Part shown: in pieces, positions 43,501 through 52,547 of the stretch | How the letters are laid out: every line of letters starts with the position of its first letter | How positions within the stretch are numbered: the first letter of the stretch is position 1 | Assembly (NCBI RefSeq): GCF_946480305.1 | Contig: NZ_CAMLJQ010000007.1 | Span: forward strand, 1 to 64,000 | Direction: 5' to 3' | DNA from: an uncultured Caldimonas sp. | GTDB taxonomy: Bacteria; Pseudomonadota; Gammaproteobacteria; Burkholderiales; Burkholderiaceae | DNA: 64,000 nucleotides | Program-made: the position numbers and the translations under genes | Notes under the pieces: generated by a model | What the model saw: only the letters and a program-made list of their open reading frames with translations | What the model was told of the DNA's origin: nothing | Database searches by the model: none

Positions 43501-44157
43501 ATGACACTCGAACTGGTCAGCCACCACCTGTGCCCCTACGTTCAACGCGCCGCCATTGCGCTGATCGAAAAGGGCGTGCCGTTCACCCGCACCTACATCG
43601 ACCTCGACCACAAGCCCGCCTGGTTCACCGAGATCTCGCCGCTGGGCAAGGTGCCGTTGCTGCGTGTCGATGGCGAGGTGATCTTCGAATCGGCCGTGAT
43701 CCTCGAATACCTCGAAGAGACGCAGACCCCGGCATTGCACCCGGCCGATGCGCTGCCGCGGGCCAGACACCGCGGCTGGATCGAATTCGGCTCCAGCGTG
43801 CTGGCCGATGTGTGGGGCTTCGAGGTCGCGGCCGACGAGGAGGCGTTGCATCAAAAAGGTGCTGCGTTGCGCGCGAAGTTCGAGCGCATCGAGCAGGTGC
43901 TGGGCAGCGGACCGTATTTCGCGGGCGAGCGGTTTTCACTGGTCGACGCGGTGTTCGGCCCGGTGTTCCGCTATTGGGATGTGTTCGACGGCATCGCCGA
44001 TTTCGGCACCTTCGGTGGCCTGCCCAAGGTGCAGGCCTGGCGCCGGGCGCTGAGCGAGCGCGCTTCGGTGCGTGACGCGGTGGTGCCCGACTATGCAGAG
44101 CGCCTGCGCACCTTCCTGATCGGTCGTGACGGCGCCCTGGCCGCCCGCATGCGGTGA
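43501..44157 (+). CDS. Glutathione S-transferase family protein
   Basis: A 218-residue cytosolic GST. The thioredoxin-like N-terminal domain (about 1-78) has LCPYVQRAAIALIEKGVPF and the glutathione-contact GEVIFESAVILEYLEE; the helical C-terminal domain follows. ATG 43501 is preceded by AAGGAG, which decides against an in-frame upstream codon. It lacks the residues I would expect of maleylacetoacetate isomerase, so it probably does not complete the homogentisate pathway. A detoxification or reductase role is likely. Confidence 0.9.
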   Translation: MTLELVSHHLCPYVQRAAIALIEKGVPFTRTYIDLDHKPAWFTEISPLGKVPLLRVDGEVIFESAVILEYLEETQTPALHPADALPRARHRGWIEFGSSVLADVWGFEVAADEEALHQKGAALRAKFERIEQVLGSGPYFAGERFSLVDAVFGPVFRYWDVFDGIADFGTFGGLPKVQAWRRALSERASVRDAVVPDYAERLRTFLIGRDGALAARMR

Positions 44158-44196
44158 GCACGAGGAGGGCGGGCGCCCTCCCCGCAGCCGCGTGGT

Positions 44197-45699
44197 TCAG
44201 AGATCGAACCGTATCCCCTGCGCCAGCGGCAGTTCGCGCGAGTAGTTGATCGTGTTCGTGGCGCGCCGCATGTAGGCCTTCCACGCGTCTGACCCCGATT
44301 CACGCCCGCCGCCGGTCTCCTTCTCGCCGCCGAACGCGCCGCCGATCTCGGCGCCCGAGGTACCGATGTTGACGTTGGCGATGCCGCAGTCCGAGCCGCG
44401 CGCCGACATGAAGGCTTCTGCCTCGCGCAGGTCGGTCGTGAAGATCGACGACGACAGCCCCTGCGGCACGTCGTTGTGCAGCGCGAGCGCCTTGTCGAAA
44501 TCGGCATATCGCATCGCGTAGAGGATGGGCGCGAAGGTCTCGTGCCGCACCACCTCGGTCTGCGCCGGCATCTCGACCAGCGCCGGCGTGACGTACCACG
44601 CATCGGGATGCCGCTCGGCCAGCACGCGCTCACCGCCGTACACGGTGCCGCCTTCCGAGCGCGCCTGGTCGAGCGCGCGTTGCATGCCCTCAAAGGCAGC
44701 CCGATCAATCAGCGGGCCCATCAGCGTGCCGGCTTCGAGCGGGTCGCCGATGCGCACGCTGGCGTAGGCACGCTTGAGCCGCGACACCAGTTCGGCGTAC
44801 ACGCTGTCGTGCATGATGAGGCGGCGCGCGGTGGTGCAGCGCTGGCCGGTGGTGCCCACCGCCGCAAACACGATGGCGCGTGTCGCCAGGTCGAGGTCCG
44901 CCGAGGGCGCGACGATGATCGCGTTGTTGCCCCCCAGCTCCAGCAGGCAACGGCCGAAGCGTTGCGCGACGCGGGGGGCCACCGCACGGCCCATGCGCGT
45001 GCTGCCGGTGGCCGAGACGAGCGCCACCTTGGGGTGATCGACCAGGGCTGCGCCGGTATCTGCCAGCCCGACCACGAGCTGCGAGAGCGAGGCCAGCTCC
45101 GCATCGCCGAACGCCTTGCATGCCCGCTCGAAGAGCGACTGCACGGCCAACGCGCACAACGGCGCTTTCTCCGACGGCTTCCAGACCACGGCATTGCCGC
45201 ACGCCAGTGCCAGGGCCGCGTTCCAGGCCCACACCGCCACGGGAAAGTTGAACGCCGTGATGACGCCGACGACGCCCAGTGGGTGCCACGTTTCCATCAT
45301 CCGGTGACCGGGGCGCTCGGAGGCGATCGTCAAGCCGTGCAACTGGCGCGACAGGCCCACCGCGAAGTCGCAGATGTCGATCATCTCCTGCACTTCGCCT
45401 TCGCCCTCTGCGGCGATCTTGCCGACTTCGAGCGAGACGAGCCGGCCCAGCTCGGCCTTGTGCCGGCGCAGTTCTTCGCCGAGCAGGCGCACCAACTCGC
45501 CGCGGCGCGGTGCGGGCATGTCGCGCCAGCGCAGGAAGGCCGCCTGCGCGCGTTCGACGGCCTCCGCCGTTTCAGCGGCACTCGCCTGCCGCACCTGCCC
45601 CAGAACCCGCCCGTCGATCGGGGAGCGGGTGGTGATCTGTCCGTCGGTGTAGGCGCTCTTCGGCGCGCCCAGGGCTTTCATCAGGTCGTCGATGTTCAT
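44197..45699 (-). CDS. ALDH7-type aldehyde dehydrogenase (alpha-aminoadipate-semialdehyde dehydrogenase-like)
   Basis: A 500-residue NAD-dependent aldehyde dehydrogenase of the antiquitin/AmaB group. The general-base Glu is in LLELGGNNAIIVAPSADLDL and the catalytic Cys in TTGQRCTTARRLIMHDSVYA; NFPVAVWAWNAALAL is the oxyanion-region Asn motif. The Ala and Gly residues around NVNIGTSGAEIGGAFGGEKE match ALDH7A1. It would oxidise alpha-aminoadipate semialdehyde to aminoadipate in lysine breakdown. It lies 13 bp after the saccharopine-dehydrogenase-like gene, in the same operon. Confidence 0.9.
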   Translation of the reverse strand: MNIDDLMKALGAPKSAYTDGQITTRSPIDGRVLGQVRQASAAETAEAVERAQAAFLRWRDMPAPRRGELVRLLGEELRRHKAELGRLVSLEVGKIAAEGEGEVQEMIDICDFAVGLSRQLHGLTIASERPGHRMMETWHPLGVVGVITAFNFPVAVWAWNAALALACGNAVVWKPSEKAPLCALAVQSLFERACKAFGDAELASLSQLVVGLADTGAALVDHPKVALVSATGSTRMGRAVAPRVAQRFGRCLLELGGNNAIIVAPSADLDLATRAIVFAAVGTTGQRCTTARRLIMHDSVYAELVSRLKRAYASVRIGDPLEAGTLMGPLIDRAAFEGMQRALDQARSEGGTVYGGERVLAERHPDAWYVTPALVEMPAQTEVVRHETFAPILYAMRYADFDKALALHNDVPQGLSSSIFTTDLREAEAFMSARGSDCGIANVNIGTSGAEIGGAFGGEKETGGGRESGSDAWKAYMRRATNTINYSRELPLAQGIRFDL

Positions 45700-45712
45700 C
45701 GCCTGCCGCCTT

Positions 45713-46807
45713 TCAAGAGATGGATTCGATTTGCCGGGACTGCTGGTACGCCTGTCCGAACCGGTTGGCCAGGAAGGCGGGCAGCTCGATCTGCTCCTGC
45801 CGTATGAATCCGCGTGACGGCAGCTTACCCTCGCGGAACAGATCCACGGCGGCGCAGATGCCGGCCGCGGTCGTGATCTGGATGGCGCTCAAGGGTGTTT
45901 CGCCGTGCCGGTCGGCAAAGATCTTGCGCGCGAACACCTCCTGCACGAGCTGCCCGCGCCGCATGCCGCTGACGGTGACGAACACCAGCACCACGTCCTG
46001 CATCGTCGTCGGCACGCTCTTGCGCAGGATGTCCTTCAGCGTGGCCTGGTCGGACTTGAGCTGCAGTTCCTGCAACAGGAACTTCATCAGCGCGCCATGA
46101 CCGGGGTAGCGCACCGACTTGTAGTCGAGCGAGCGCACCTTGCCTTCGAGGGTCTCGCACAACGTGCCCAGGCCGCCCGAGGTATTGAAGGCCTCGTATT
46201 CCACGCCGTCGAGCGAGAAGTGCTCCAGCCCTTCGAGCGGCAGCACCTCGATGCGTTGGCCGTCGTGGATGGCCTCGCAGGGGTGGCAATACTCGTTGAT
46301 GAGCCCGTCGACGCTCCACGTGAGGTTGTATTTGAGGTCGTTGGTGGGGAAGGCCGGCAATGCGCCGACGCGCATCTTCACGTCGTGCAGTGCGTCGAAG
46401 TCGCGCGCCAGATGATGCGCAACGATGCCGATGAAGCCCGGCGCCAGCCCGCATTGCGGCATGAAGGCGGTGGGCGCGCCGTCGGCCAGGTGCTTGATGG
46501 CCTTGGTGGCGGCCACGTCTTCCGTCAGGTCGAAGTAGTGGCAGCCGACCTCGCGTGCCTGCGTTGCCACGCTGGTGGCCAGGTGATAGGGCAAGGCGTT
46601 GACCACGGTATCGTGCCCGCGCATGACCGCACCGAGACGGCTGGGGTGCTCGGTGTCGGCGGCAACGGTCGAGATCCCGTCGGATGCGAGCCCGTCGAGC
46701 GCGGCCTCGTTCTTGTCGACCAAGGTCACGCGGTAGTCACCGCTCTCGGCGAGCAGGCGGGCAATGGTGCGGCCGATGTGGCCGGCACCGAGCAGTACGA
46801 CGCGCAT
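45713..46807 (-). CDS. Saccharopine dehydrogenase-like protein
   Basis: A 364-residue enzyme of the saccharopine dehydrogenase family (COG1748), with N-terminal Rossmann motif VVLLGAGHIGRTIARLLAES and the Lys9-type central domain (MPQCGLAPGFIGIVAHHLAR). With the downstream ALDH7-type gene it points to the saccharopine or a related route of lysine catabolism: saccharopine to glutamate plus aminoadipate semialdehyde, then aminoadipate. The lysine-ketoglutarate reductase half is not visible here, so it may be encoded elsewhere or this protein may be a direct lysine dehydrogenase. Divergent from an Lrp regulator. Confidence 0.85.
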   Translation of the reverse strand: MRVVLLGAGHIGRTIARLLAESGDYRVTLVDKNEAALDGLASDGISTVAADTEHPSRLGAVMRGHDTVVNALPYHLATSVATQAREVGCHYFDLTEDVAATKAIKHLADGAPTAFMPQCGLAPGFIGIVAHHLARDFDALHDVKMRVGALPAFPTNDLKYNLTWSVDGLINEYCHPCEAIHDGQRIEVLPLEGLEHFSLDGVEYEAFNTSGGLGTLCETLEGKVRSLDYKSVRYPGHGALMKFLLQELQLKSDQATLKDILRKSVPTTMQDVVLVFVTVSGMRRGQLVQEVFARKIFADRHGETPLSAIQITTAAGICAAVDLFREGKLPSRGFIRQEQIELPAFLANRFGQAYQQSRQIESIS

Positions 46808-46920
46808 GGCTGTCTCCTCTTGATCGTTGGTTGGATGTGAGGAGCAGTCTAGGAAGGGCTTGTGTCGAAAGATAGCTTGAGATCGACAAAAAGAGGCGAA
46901 CAGCTGACGAATTGACGAGA

Positions 46921-46933
46921 ATATGAGTCATAT
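46921..46933. promoter_or_regulatory. Perfect palindrome in Lrp promoter
   Basis: ATATGA-G-TCATAT lies just upstream of the Lrp ribosome-binding site (AGGAG, 46938-46942) in the 141-bp gap shared with the saccharopine-dehydrogenase-like gene. It is a likely binding site of the Lrp protein. Confidence 0.55.
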
Positions 46934-46948
46934 CGTCAGGAGATGCTC

Positions 46949-47389
46949 ATGAAGGCCCTCGACACGCTGGACCGCGACCTGATCGCACTGCTGCAAGCCA
47001 ACGCGCGCGAGAACGCGGCCAACCTGGCGCGCAAGCTCGGCGTGGCACGCACGACCGTGCTGGCCCGGCTGGCACGCCTGGAAGAACAGAAGGTGATCGT
47101 CGGCTACACGGTGCGGCTGGCACAGGACGCGCAGGGCGCGGCATTGCAGGCCTATGTGGGCATCACCGTGCAACCCAAGTCGGGCCGTGACGTGACGCGG
47201 CGCTTGATGCGCATGCCGGAGGTGCAGCAGCTGTGTGCCGTGAGCGGCGAGTACGACTACGTCGCGTGGCTGCGGGCCGAAACGCCGGAGCGGCTCGATG
47301 CGCTGCTCGACGAGATCGGCGAGGTGGAAGGGGTGGTCAAGACGACCACCTCCATCGTGCTGGCCAAGCGCATCGACCGCGTTGCGTAG
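46949..47389 (+). CDS. Lrp/AsnC-family regulator, divergent from lysine catabolism genes
   Basis: A 146-residue regulator starting MKALDTLDRDLIALLQANAR. ATG 46949 is chosen over ATG 46943, since AGGAG ends directly against the latter and lies 6 bases from the former. The helix-turn-helix LARKLGVARTTVLARLARLE is followed by the RAM domain (AYVGITVQPKSGRDVTRRLM, AVSGEYDYVAWLRAE). It probably controls the divergent saccharopine-dehydrogenase/ALDH genes in response to lysine or a derivative. Confidence 0.9.
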   Translation: MKALDTLDRDLIALLQANARENAANLARKLGVARTTVLARLARLEEQKVIVGYTVRLAQDAQGAALQAYVGITVQPKSGRDVTRRLMRMPEVQQLCAVSGEYDYVAWLRAETPERLDALLDEIGEVEGVVKTTTSIVLAKRIDRVA

Positions 47390-47860
47390 TCATTCCACCG
47401 GCAACGGCGCGCTCGGCTTGATCTCTTCCATGCAGATCATCGAGCGCACGTCGTCCACGCCATGCACCTGCATCAGCCGGTCAGTCAGGAACTGCGAGAG
47501 CGATTTCAGGTCGCGCGCCACCACCTTCAGCAAATAGTCGTGGTCTCCCGAGATGCAGTGGCACTCGATGATCTCGGGAAACGACTTCAGGATCTGCTCC
47601 AGCTCGCGCACACGGCCGAACTGCTCGCGGTCGATGTTGAGGTTCACGTAGGCCATCACCCCGTAGCCGAGCGCCTCGCGGTCCACGTGGGCCGTGTAGC
47701 CGCGGATCACGCCGCGCTCTTCGAGTGTGCGCACCCGGCGCAGGCATTGCGGCGCTGACAGATGCACACGCTGCGCAAGCTCCACATTCGAGGCGCGGCC
47801 GTCTTCCTGCAGCACTTTCAGGATGCGCCGGTCGATGGCGTCCAAAGGTGTTTCCGGCAT
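47390..47860 (-). CDS. Lrp-family regulator, divergent from ornithine aminotransferase
   Basis: A 156-residue Lrp-type protein (MPETPLDAIDRRILKVLQED). Its helix-turn-helix is NVELAQRVHLSAPQCLRRVR and its RAM domain contains GVMAYVNLNIDREQFGRVRE and ECHCISGDHDYLLKVVARDL. The protein is closer to classical Lrp than the regulator it converges with. The two stop codons abut with no base between them. It is divergent from rocD, suggesting control of ornithine/arginine catabolism. Confidence 0.92.
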   Translation of the reverse strand: MPETPLDAIDRRILKVLQEDGRASNVELAQRVHLSAPQCLRRVRTLEERGVIRGYTAHVDREALGYGVMAYVNLNIDREQFGRVRELEQILKSFPEIIECHCISGDHDYLLKVVARDLKSLSQFLTDRLMQVHGVDDVRSMICMEEIKPSAPLPVE

Positions 47861-47881
47861 CGTTTCAGCTCCTTGTGTGCA

Positions 47882-47933
47882 AGAAAGTTTCGCGTTCGAT
47901 GCTAGAAGCAAAAGAAATGGAACGCAAATTTCT
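47882..47933. promoter_or_regulatory. Imperfect inverted repeat upstream of rocD
   Basis: AGAAAGTTTCGCGTTC (47882-47897) faces GGAACGCAAATTTCT (47919-47933), whose reverse complement AGAAATTTGCGTTCC matches the left arm apart from two extra bases in that arm. It lies in the 133-bp Lrp/rocD gap and suits an Lrp-type site. Confidence 0.45.
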
Positions 47934-47993
47934 CGATGGTGCGCCTAGAGTCGAAGCTTCAGCTACTGCCACCAGAACTCAAGAGAGCCCACC

Positions 47994-49226
47994 ATGACCC
48001 AAGCCACCTCGCGAGCCAAGGCCCTGGAAGACCGCTACGGCGCCCGCAACTACGCCCCGCTGCCCGTCGTGCTGACGCGCGGCGAAGGTGTGCACCTGTG
48101 GGACGAGCAGGGGCGCCGCTACCTGGACATGATGTCCGCCTATTCGGCCGTGAGCTTCGGTCACAGCCACCCGGAACTGGTGGCCGCATTGACGCAGCAG
48201 GCGCAGACGCTCGCCATCACCTCGCGCGCCTTCCACACCGACAAACTCGGCCCCTTCCTGGAAAAACTCTGCCGCATGACGGGCTTGGATCGGGCGTTGC
48301 CGATGAACACCGGCGCCGAAGCGGTCGAGACCGCCATCAAGGCCGCGCGCAAATGGGGCTACAAGGTCAAGGGCGTCGCCGAAGGGCGGGCGCAGATCAT
48401 CGTGCCGGAAGGCAACTTCGCAGGCCGCACGACGACGATCGTCGGCTTTTCCAGCGAGGCCCAGTACCGCGACGGCTTCGGCCCCTTCGCGCCCGGCTTC
48501 GTGCAGGTGCCGTACGGCGACATCGGGGCATTGGAGCGCGCCATCACGCCCGACACCGTCGCCTTCTTCCTGGAGCCCATTCAGGGCGAGGCCGGCATCG
48601 TCGTGCCGCCTGCAGGCTATTTGAGTGTGGCGCGCGAGCTGTGCACCCGCCACAACGTGCTGTTGATCTGCGATGAAGTGCAGACCGGCCTCGGCCGCAC
48701 GGGCACCTTGCTTGCGTGCCAGCATGAAGGCGTGCAACCCGACGCGGTGACCCTGGGCAAGGCGCTCGGGGGCGGCTTGCTGCCCGTGTCGGCCTTCGTG
48801 GCGCGCCAGGAGGTCATGGCGGTGTTCACGCCCGGCGATCACGGCAGCACCTTCGGCGGCAACCCGCTGGCCGCAGCCGTGGGCTTGGCCGCGTTGCAAC
48901 TGCTCGAGCGCGACGACCTGGCGCAACAGGCCCGGGCGCGGGGCGATCACCTGCAGCGCCGGCTGCGAGAGCTGGGCCACGCAGCCATCGCCGAAGTGCG
49001 TGGCCGCGGCCTGCTGGTCGGCATCGAGATCGATCCGGCATTTGCCTCGGCCCGCCGGGTCTGCGAGGCGTTGATGGAGCAGGGCGTTCTGAGCAAGGAC
49101 ACGCACGACACGGTGGTGCGTTTCGCGCCGCCGCTGGTGATCACCGAAGCGCAGATCGACGAGGCGGTGGATGCCTTGGCTCGTGCACTGCGCTCGTTGG
49201 AGCCACGCGAGCGCCTCGCGGCTTGA
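47994..49226 (+). CDS. rocD: Ornithine aminotransferase
   Basis: A 410-residue class III PLP aminotransferase. YGARNYAPLPVVLTRGEGVH at the N-terminus and MNTGAEAVETAIKAARKWGY are characteristic of ornithine:2-oxo-acid aminotransferase. The PLP Asp is in LLICDEVQTGLGRTG and the Schiff-base Lys in TLGKALGGG. It converts ornithine to glutamate semialdehyde/pyrroline-5-carboxylate. It is preceded by a divergent Lrp gene and converges with the SulP gene. Confidence 0.95.
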   Translation: MTQATSRAKALEDRYGARNYAPLPVVLTRGEGVHLWDEQGRRYLDMMSAYSAVSFGHSHPELVAALTQQAQTLAITSRAFHTDKLGPFLEKLCRMTGLDRALPMNTGAEAVETAIKAARKWGYKVKGVAEGRAQIIVPEGNFAGRTTTIVGFSSEAQYRDGFGPFAPGFVQVPYGDIGALERAITPDTVAFFLEPIQGEAGIVVPPAGYLSVARELCTRHNVLLICDEVQTGLGRTGTLLACQHEGVQPDAVTLGKALGGGLLPVSAFVARQEVMAVFTPGDHGSTFGGNPLAAAVGLAALQLLERDDLAQQARARGDHLQRRLRELGHAAIAEVRGRGLLVGIEIDPAFASARRVCEALMEQGVLSKDTHDTVVRFAPPLVITEAQIDEAVDALARALRSLEPRERLAA

Positions 49227-49241
49227 GCACGCGCCGGCCCG

Positions 49242-51221
49242 CTACGGCGCCTTCGGCGCGGGTTCGTCTTCCGGCGCCGGCTCGAACGGCGCGGTCTTGC
49301 ATTCCCAGAACACTCGGGCCCGGCAGGCGGCGCACACGCGCGGGTCGAGCTTCTTGAAGATCGTGTCGATCGCGGTGCGCTTGTCGGGGAAGATGTGATC
49401 GCGGCCGAGCAGGTCGATGAATCCCGTCTTCTCCCACATCTCCAGCACCTGGGGGCGGGGGCGGTGAAAGTAGAGATCCCCTCCCATCGCGCGGCGTGCC
49501 ATCAGCTCCGCCTGCCACAGTTCGGCACCTGCCACGTCGATGAAGTTCATGCTCTTGGCCATCACCAACAGGTGCTTGGGCGCGTTCGGCTCGTGGCGCA
49601 GCGCGTGCAGCCGGTCGGCCACGTGCTGCACGGCGCCGAAGTAGATCGAGCCTTCCATGCGCAGCAGCTTCAGCTGTGGACATTCGGGCAGCGCGTCGCT
49701 GTTGTCTTCGACGACGACGAAATGCCGGTCCGCATCCATCGTGTCGAAGCCCATCGTGCGCATCGCCGGGCGCGACGTGCGGTGCAGGTAGCTCACCAGC
49801 GACAGGATGGTGCCGAGCAGGATCGCCATCTCGAGGCGGATGGTCACGGTGGCCACGAAGGTGGCGCCCGCGATGCCGAACTCGGTGCGGTTGACACGCG
49901 CCATGCGGCGCCAGCGCGGCAGGTCGAGCAGGTTCCATGCAACGAGCAGCAGCAGGCCTGCGATCGCGGCAAACGGGATCGCGGCCAGCAACGGCGCGGT
50001 CAATGCGACGAGCGCCAGCAGCAATACCGCCGAGAACACCGCAGCCAGCGGCGTGCGCGCGCCCGCTTCGAGGTTGGGCATCGAGCGATTCAACGAGCCG
50101 CACGACACATAGGACGAGAAGAATCCTCCGACGATGTTCGACAGGCCCTGTCCGAGAAATTCACGATTGGCGTCGATGCGCTGGCCCGAGCGCGCCGCGA
50201 CCGCCTTGGCGATCGAGATGGACTGCCCGAGCGCAACGATGGTCAGCGCGAAGGCGAGCCCCAGCAAGTCAGGTACGCGCTGCCAGTCGATGCGTGGCAC
50301 ATGAAACGGTGGCCACGTCGACGGCAGGGCACCCAGCGTGCGCACCGACCACTCGTCGCTGCCGCGAGCGTTCAACGCGGCAGCGACGAGTGTGCCGACC
50401 GCCAGCGCGATCAGCATGTAGGGCCAGCGATGCCTCCAGTGCCGAACGACGAGGGCGCTCGCCAACGTCGCCGTGCCGACCAGCACAGCACCGGCATGTG
50501 CCTCGGTCAAATGAGTGCCCACGTACGAGAGCACCGAGCCTGCTGAAGCACCGGCTGCCGTGCCGAAACCGAAGAGATCCTTCAGCGCGTGGATGGCGAT
50601 CAGCATGGCGGCGCCGCCGGTAAAGCCCAGCAGTGCGGCGGGCGAGATGAAATTGGCAATGGAGCCCAGTCGCAACCCGCCGATCAGTGCCTGCATCACG
50701 CCGACCATCACCGTGATGACGAGCGCCAGCTCGATGTATGGGCCACTGCCTGCAAGCGCCAAAGGCGTCAGCATCGCGAAAAGAGCGAGCGAATTCGCAT
50801 TGGTGGGGCCGGACACCACGTGCCAACTCGAACCGAACAGCGCCGCGACGATGCACGGCACGATCGCGGTGTAAAGACCGTATTGCGGTGGCAAGCCCGC
50901 CAACGTGGCAAACGCCACGCCCTGAGGCAGCACCAGCACGGCACCCAGAAGGCCTGCAAGCAAGTCGGCGCGCAGTGTACGTGGCGAGACGAGCCGTACC
51001 CACGCGCCGAGCAGGCGTTCGAGGGCGGGAGAGGCGGGCGTGGCGGCGGCGGCAGTCAAAACACGCGGGGAGGAAGGATGCCGAACAAGGCTGAATGATA
51101 GAGAGGTGACTGCCGCCGAGACCAAAGAAGGGGCCGCGGCACCATGCACGCGATACGAGCGGCGCAGTGGCAGCACCTGAACCTCGAGGTAGGGTGGCGC
51201 CCGGCGTGGCCGGCGATACAT
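49242..51221 (-). CDS. SulP-family anion transporter with STAS domain
   Basis: An up to 659-residue membrane protein with about ten to twelve hydrophobic segments. The family signature begins at DLLAGLLGAVLVLPQGVAFA (about residue 85) and continues LAGLPPQYGLYTA. A cytoplasmic STAS domain follows near residue 515 (LLRMEGSIYFGAVQHVADRL, MNFIDVAGAELWQAE). The C-terminal tail carries clustered cysteines (CAACRARVFWEC). Substrates in the family include sulfate, bicarbonate and dicarboxylates. The start is uncertain: ATG 51221 gives an unusually long Arg/Ala/Ser-rich leader, and a later GTG may be the true one. Confidence 0.88.
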   Translation of the reverse strand: MYRRPRRAPPYLEVQVLPLRRSYRVHGAAAPSLVSAAVTSLSFSLVRHPSSPRVLTAAAATPASPALERLLGAWVRLVSPRTLRADLLAGLLGAVLVLPQGVAFATLAGLPPQYGLYTAIVPCIVAALFGSSWHVVSGPTNANSLALFAMLTPLALAGSGPYIELALVITVMVGVMQALIGGLRLGSIANFISPAALLGFTGGAAMLIAIHALKDLFGFGTAAGASAGSVLSYVGTHLTEAHAGAVLVGTATLASALVVRHWRHRWPYMLIALAVGTLVAAALNARGSDEWSVRTLGALPSTWPPFHVPRIDWQRVPDLLGLAFALTIVALGQSISIAKAVAARSGQRIDANREFLGQGLSNIVGGFFSSYVSCGSLNRSMPNLEAGARTPLAAVFSAVLLLALVALTAPLLAAIPFAAIAGLLLLVAWNLLDLPRWRRMARVNRTEFGIAGATFVATVTIRLEMAILLGTILSLVSYLHRTSRPAMRTMGFDTMDADRHFVVVEDNSDALPECPQLKLLRMEGSIYFGAVQHVADRLHALRHEPNAPKHLLVMAKSMNFIDVAGAELWQAELMARRAMGGDLYFHRPRPQVLEMWEKTGFIDLLGRDHIFPDKRTAIDTIFKKLDPRVCAACRARVFWECKTAPFEPAPEDEPAPKAP

Positions 51222-51267
51222 GCGCCGATCGCAGAGCGCGGCCGCGGTGCTGAAGGTGGCGAAGAGT

Positions 51268-51344
51268 TGGTAGGCCGTGCAGGGCTCGAACCTGCGACCA
51301 AAGGATTATGAGTCCTCTGCTCTAACCGACTGAGCTAACGGCCC
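51268..51344 (-). tRNA. tRNA with CAU anticodon (Met elongator or Ile2)
   Basis: A 77-nt cloverleaf with encoded CCA. The D-loop TTAGCTCAGTCGGTTAGAGC, anticodon loop CTCATAA (anticodon CAT at 51308-51310) and T-arm GCAGGTTCGAGCCCTGC are all present. The acceptor pairs are G1-U72 (wobble), then G2-C71, G3-C70, C4-G69, C5-G68, G6-C67 and U7-A66. C4-G69 and C5-G68 are features TilS uses to recognise tRNA-Ile2, so Ile2 (lysidine-modified) is a real alternative to elongator Met. It lies downstream of hrcA on the same strand. Confidence 0.93.
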
Positions 51345-51393
51345 GTGTGTGCAAGCTGATCCGGTTTGCGCCGGAACCGCGCATTGTAGGCGG

Positions 51394-52410
51394 CTACTTC
51401 TGGCTCAGCGCGTTCGACACCAGCCGGGCGGTGATGTCGACGATCTGGATCATGCGGTCGTAGGCCATGCGGGTGGGGCCGATCACGCCCAGCGTGCCGA
51501 CGATCTGGCCGTTGACTTCGTAGGGGGCGGAGACCACCGACAACTCTTCGTATGGCACCACCTGGCTCTCGCCGCCGATGTAGATGCGCACCCCTTCCGC
51601 GCGGCTGGAGACGTCCAGCAGCCGCATCAGCTGCGTTTTCTGCTCGAACAGGTCGAACAGCTTGCGCAGCGAGGCGAGGTCGCTGGAGAAGTCCTGTACC
51701 TGCAGCAGGTTGCGCTCGCCGGAGATGACCACCTGGTCGTTGTCTTCGGCCATCACCTCGGTGCCGGCCTGCACGGCAGCCTGCATCAGCGTGGCGATCT
51801 CGCCGCGCAGGGCTTCGATCTCACCCTTCAGCCGTGCGCGGACCTCTTCGATCGTGAGGCCGGCGTAGTGCGTGTTGAGGAAGTTGGTGGCCTCGACCAG
51901 TTGCGACTCGGTGTAATCGTGCTCGGTGAAGATCACGCGGTTCTGCACGTCGCCGTCCGGCGCAACGAGGATGACCAGCACGCGCCGATCCGACAGCCGC
52001 AGGAACTCGATGTGGCGGAATACCGATGGCTTGCGCGGGGTCGTCACCACGCCGACGAACTGCGACAGGCTCGACAGCATCTGCGCCGCGTTGGCGATCA
52101 CGCGCTTGGGCTGGTCGGGTTGCAGCTGCGTGGCGACGGACGGGGGCGCTTCCGCATCCAGCGCCCGCGCGGTGAGCATGGTGTCGACGAACAGCCGGTA
52201 GCCGCGGGGCGTGGGGATGCGGCCCGCGGAGGTGTGCGGGCTGGCGATGAGGCCGAGCTCCTCGAGATCGGCCATCACGTTGCGGATGGTCGCCGGTGAC
52301 AGTTCCAGGCCAGAGGCCTTGGAAAGCGTGCGCGAGCCGACCGGCTGGCCGTCGGCGATATAGCGCTCGACCAGCGCCTTCAACAGCATCCTGGAGCGGT
52401 CGTCCAACAT
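51394..52410 (-). CDS. hrcA: Heat-inducible transcription repressor HrcA
   Basis: A 338-residue repressor of class I heat-shock genes. It starts [20 protein letters not shown], with winged-helix motif [20 protein letters not shown] and the loop [20 protein letters not shown]; the C-terminal region [20 protein letters not shown] is diagnostic. HrcA binds CIRCE inverted repeats, and I see no CIRCE copy in its own upstream gap (52411-52547). It is divergent from nadK, a common Burkholderiales arrangement. Confidence 0.97.
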   Translation of the reverse strand: MLDDRSRMLLKALVERYIADGQPVGSRTLSKASGLELSPATIRNVMADLEELGLIASPHTSAGRIPTPRGYRLFVDTMLTARALDAEAPPSVATQLQPDQPKRVIANAAQMLSSLSQFVGVVTTPRKPSVFRHIEFLRLSDRRVLVILVAPDGDVQNRVIFTEHDYTESQLVEATNFLNTHYAGLTIEEVRARLKGEIEALRGEIATLMQAAVQAGTEVMAEDNDQVVISGERNLLQVQDFSSDLASLRKLFDLFEQKTQLMRLLDVSSRAEGVRIYIGGESQVVPYEELSVVSAPYEVNGQIVGTLGVIGPTRMAYDRMIQIVDITARLVSNALSQK

Positions 52411-52547
52411 GCAAAAGATTGTAGGGCGCGGCTTCCGCGGACGGGTAGGGCAGAGTTGGCGGCCCGGTTTTTGCGGCTGTACGCAGGGGGCCTGCAAGGC
52501 CCTTCAATGCCCCGGGAATGAGGGGGCGCTGTGGTGTAATCCCGCCC

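Noticed and set aside
43501..44157. Glutathione S-transferase as maleylacetoacetate isomerase
   Set aside because: The N-terminal motif is LCPYVQ rather than the Ser-rich MaiA pattern, and the gene sits with DoxX 13 kb away from hmgA.
46943..46948. Earlier ATG for the Lrp gene
   Set aside because: AGGAG ends immediately before this ATG, leaving no spacer; the ATG at 46949 has the normal distance.
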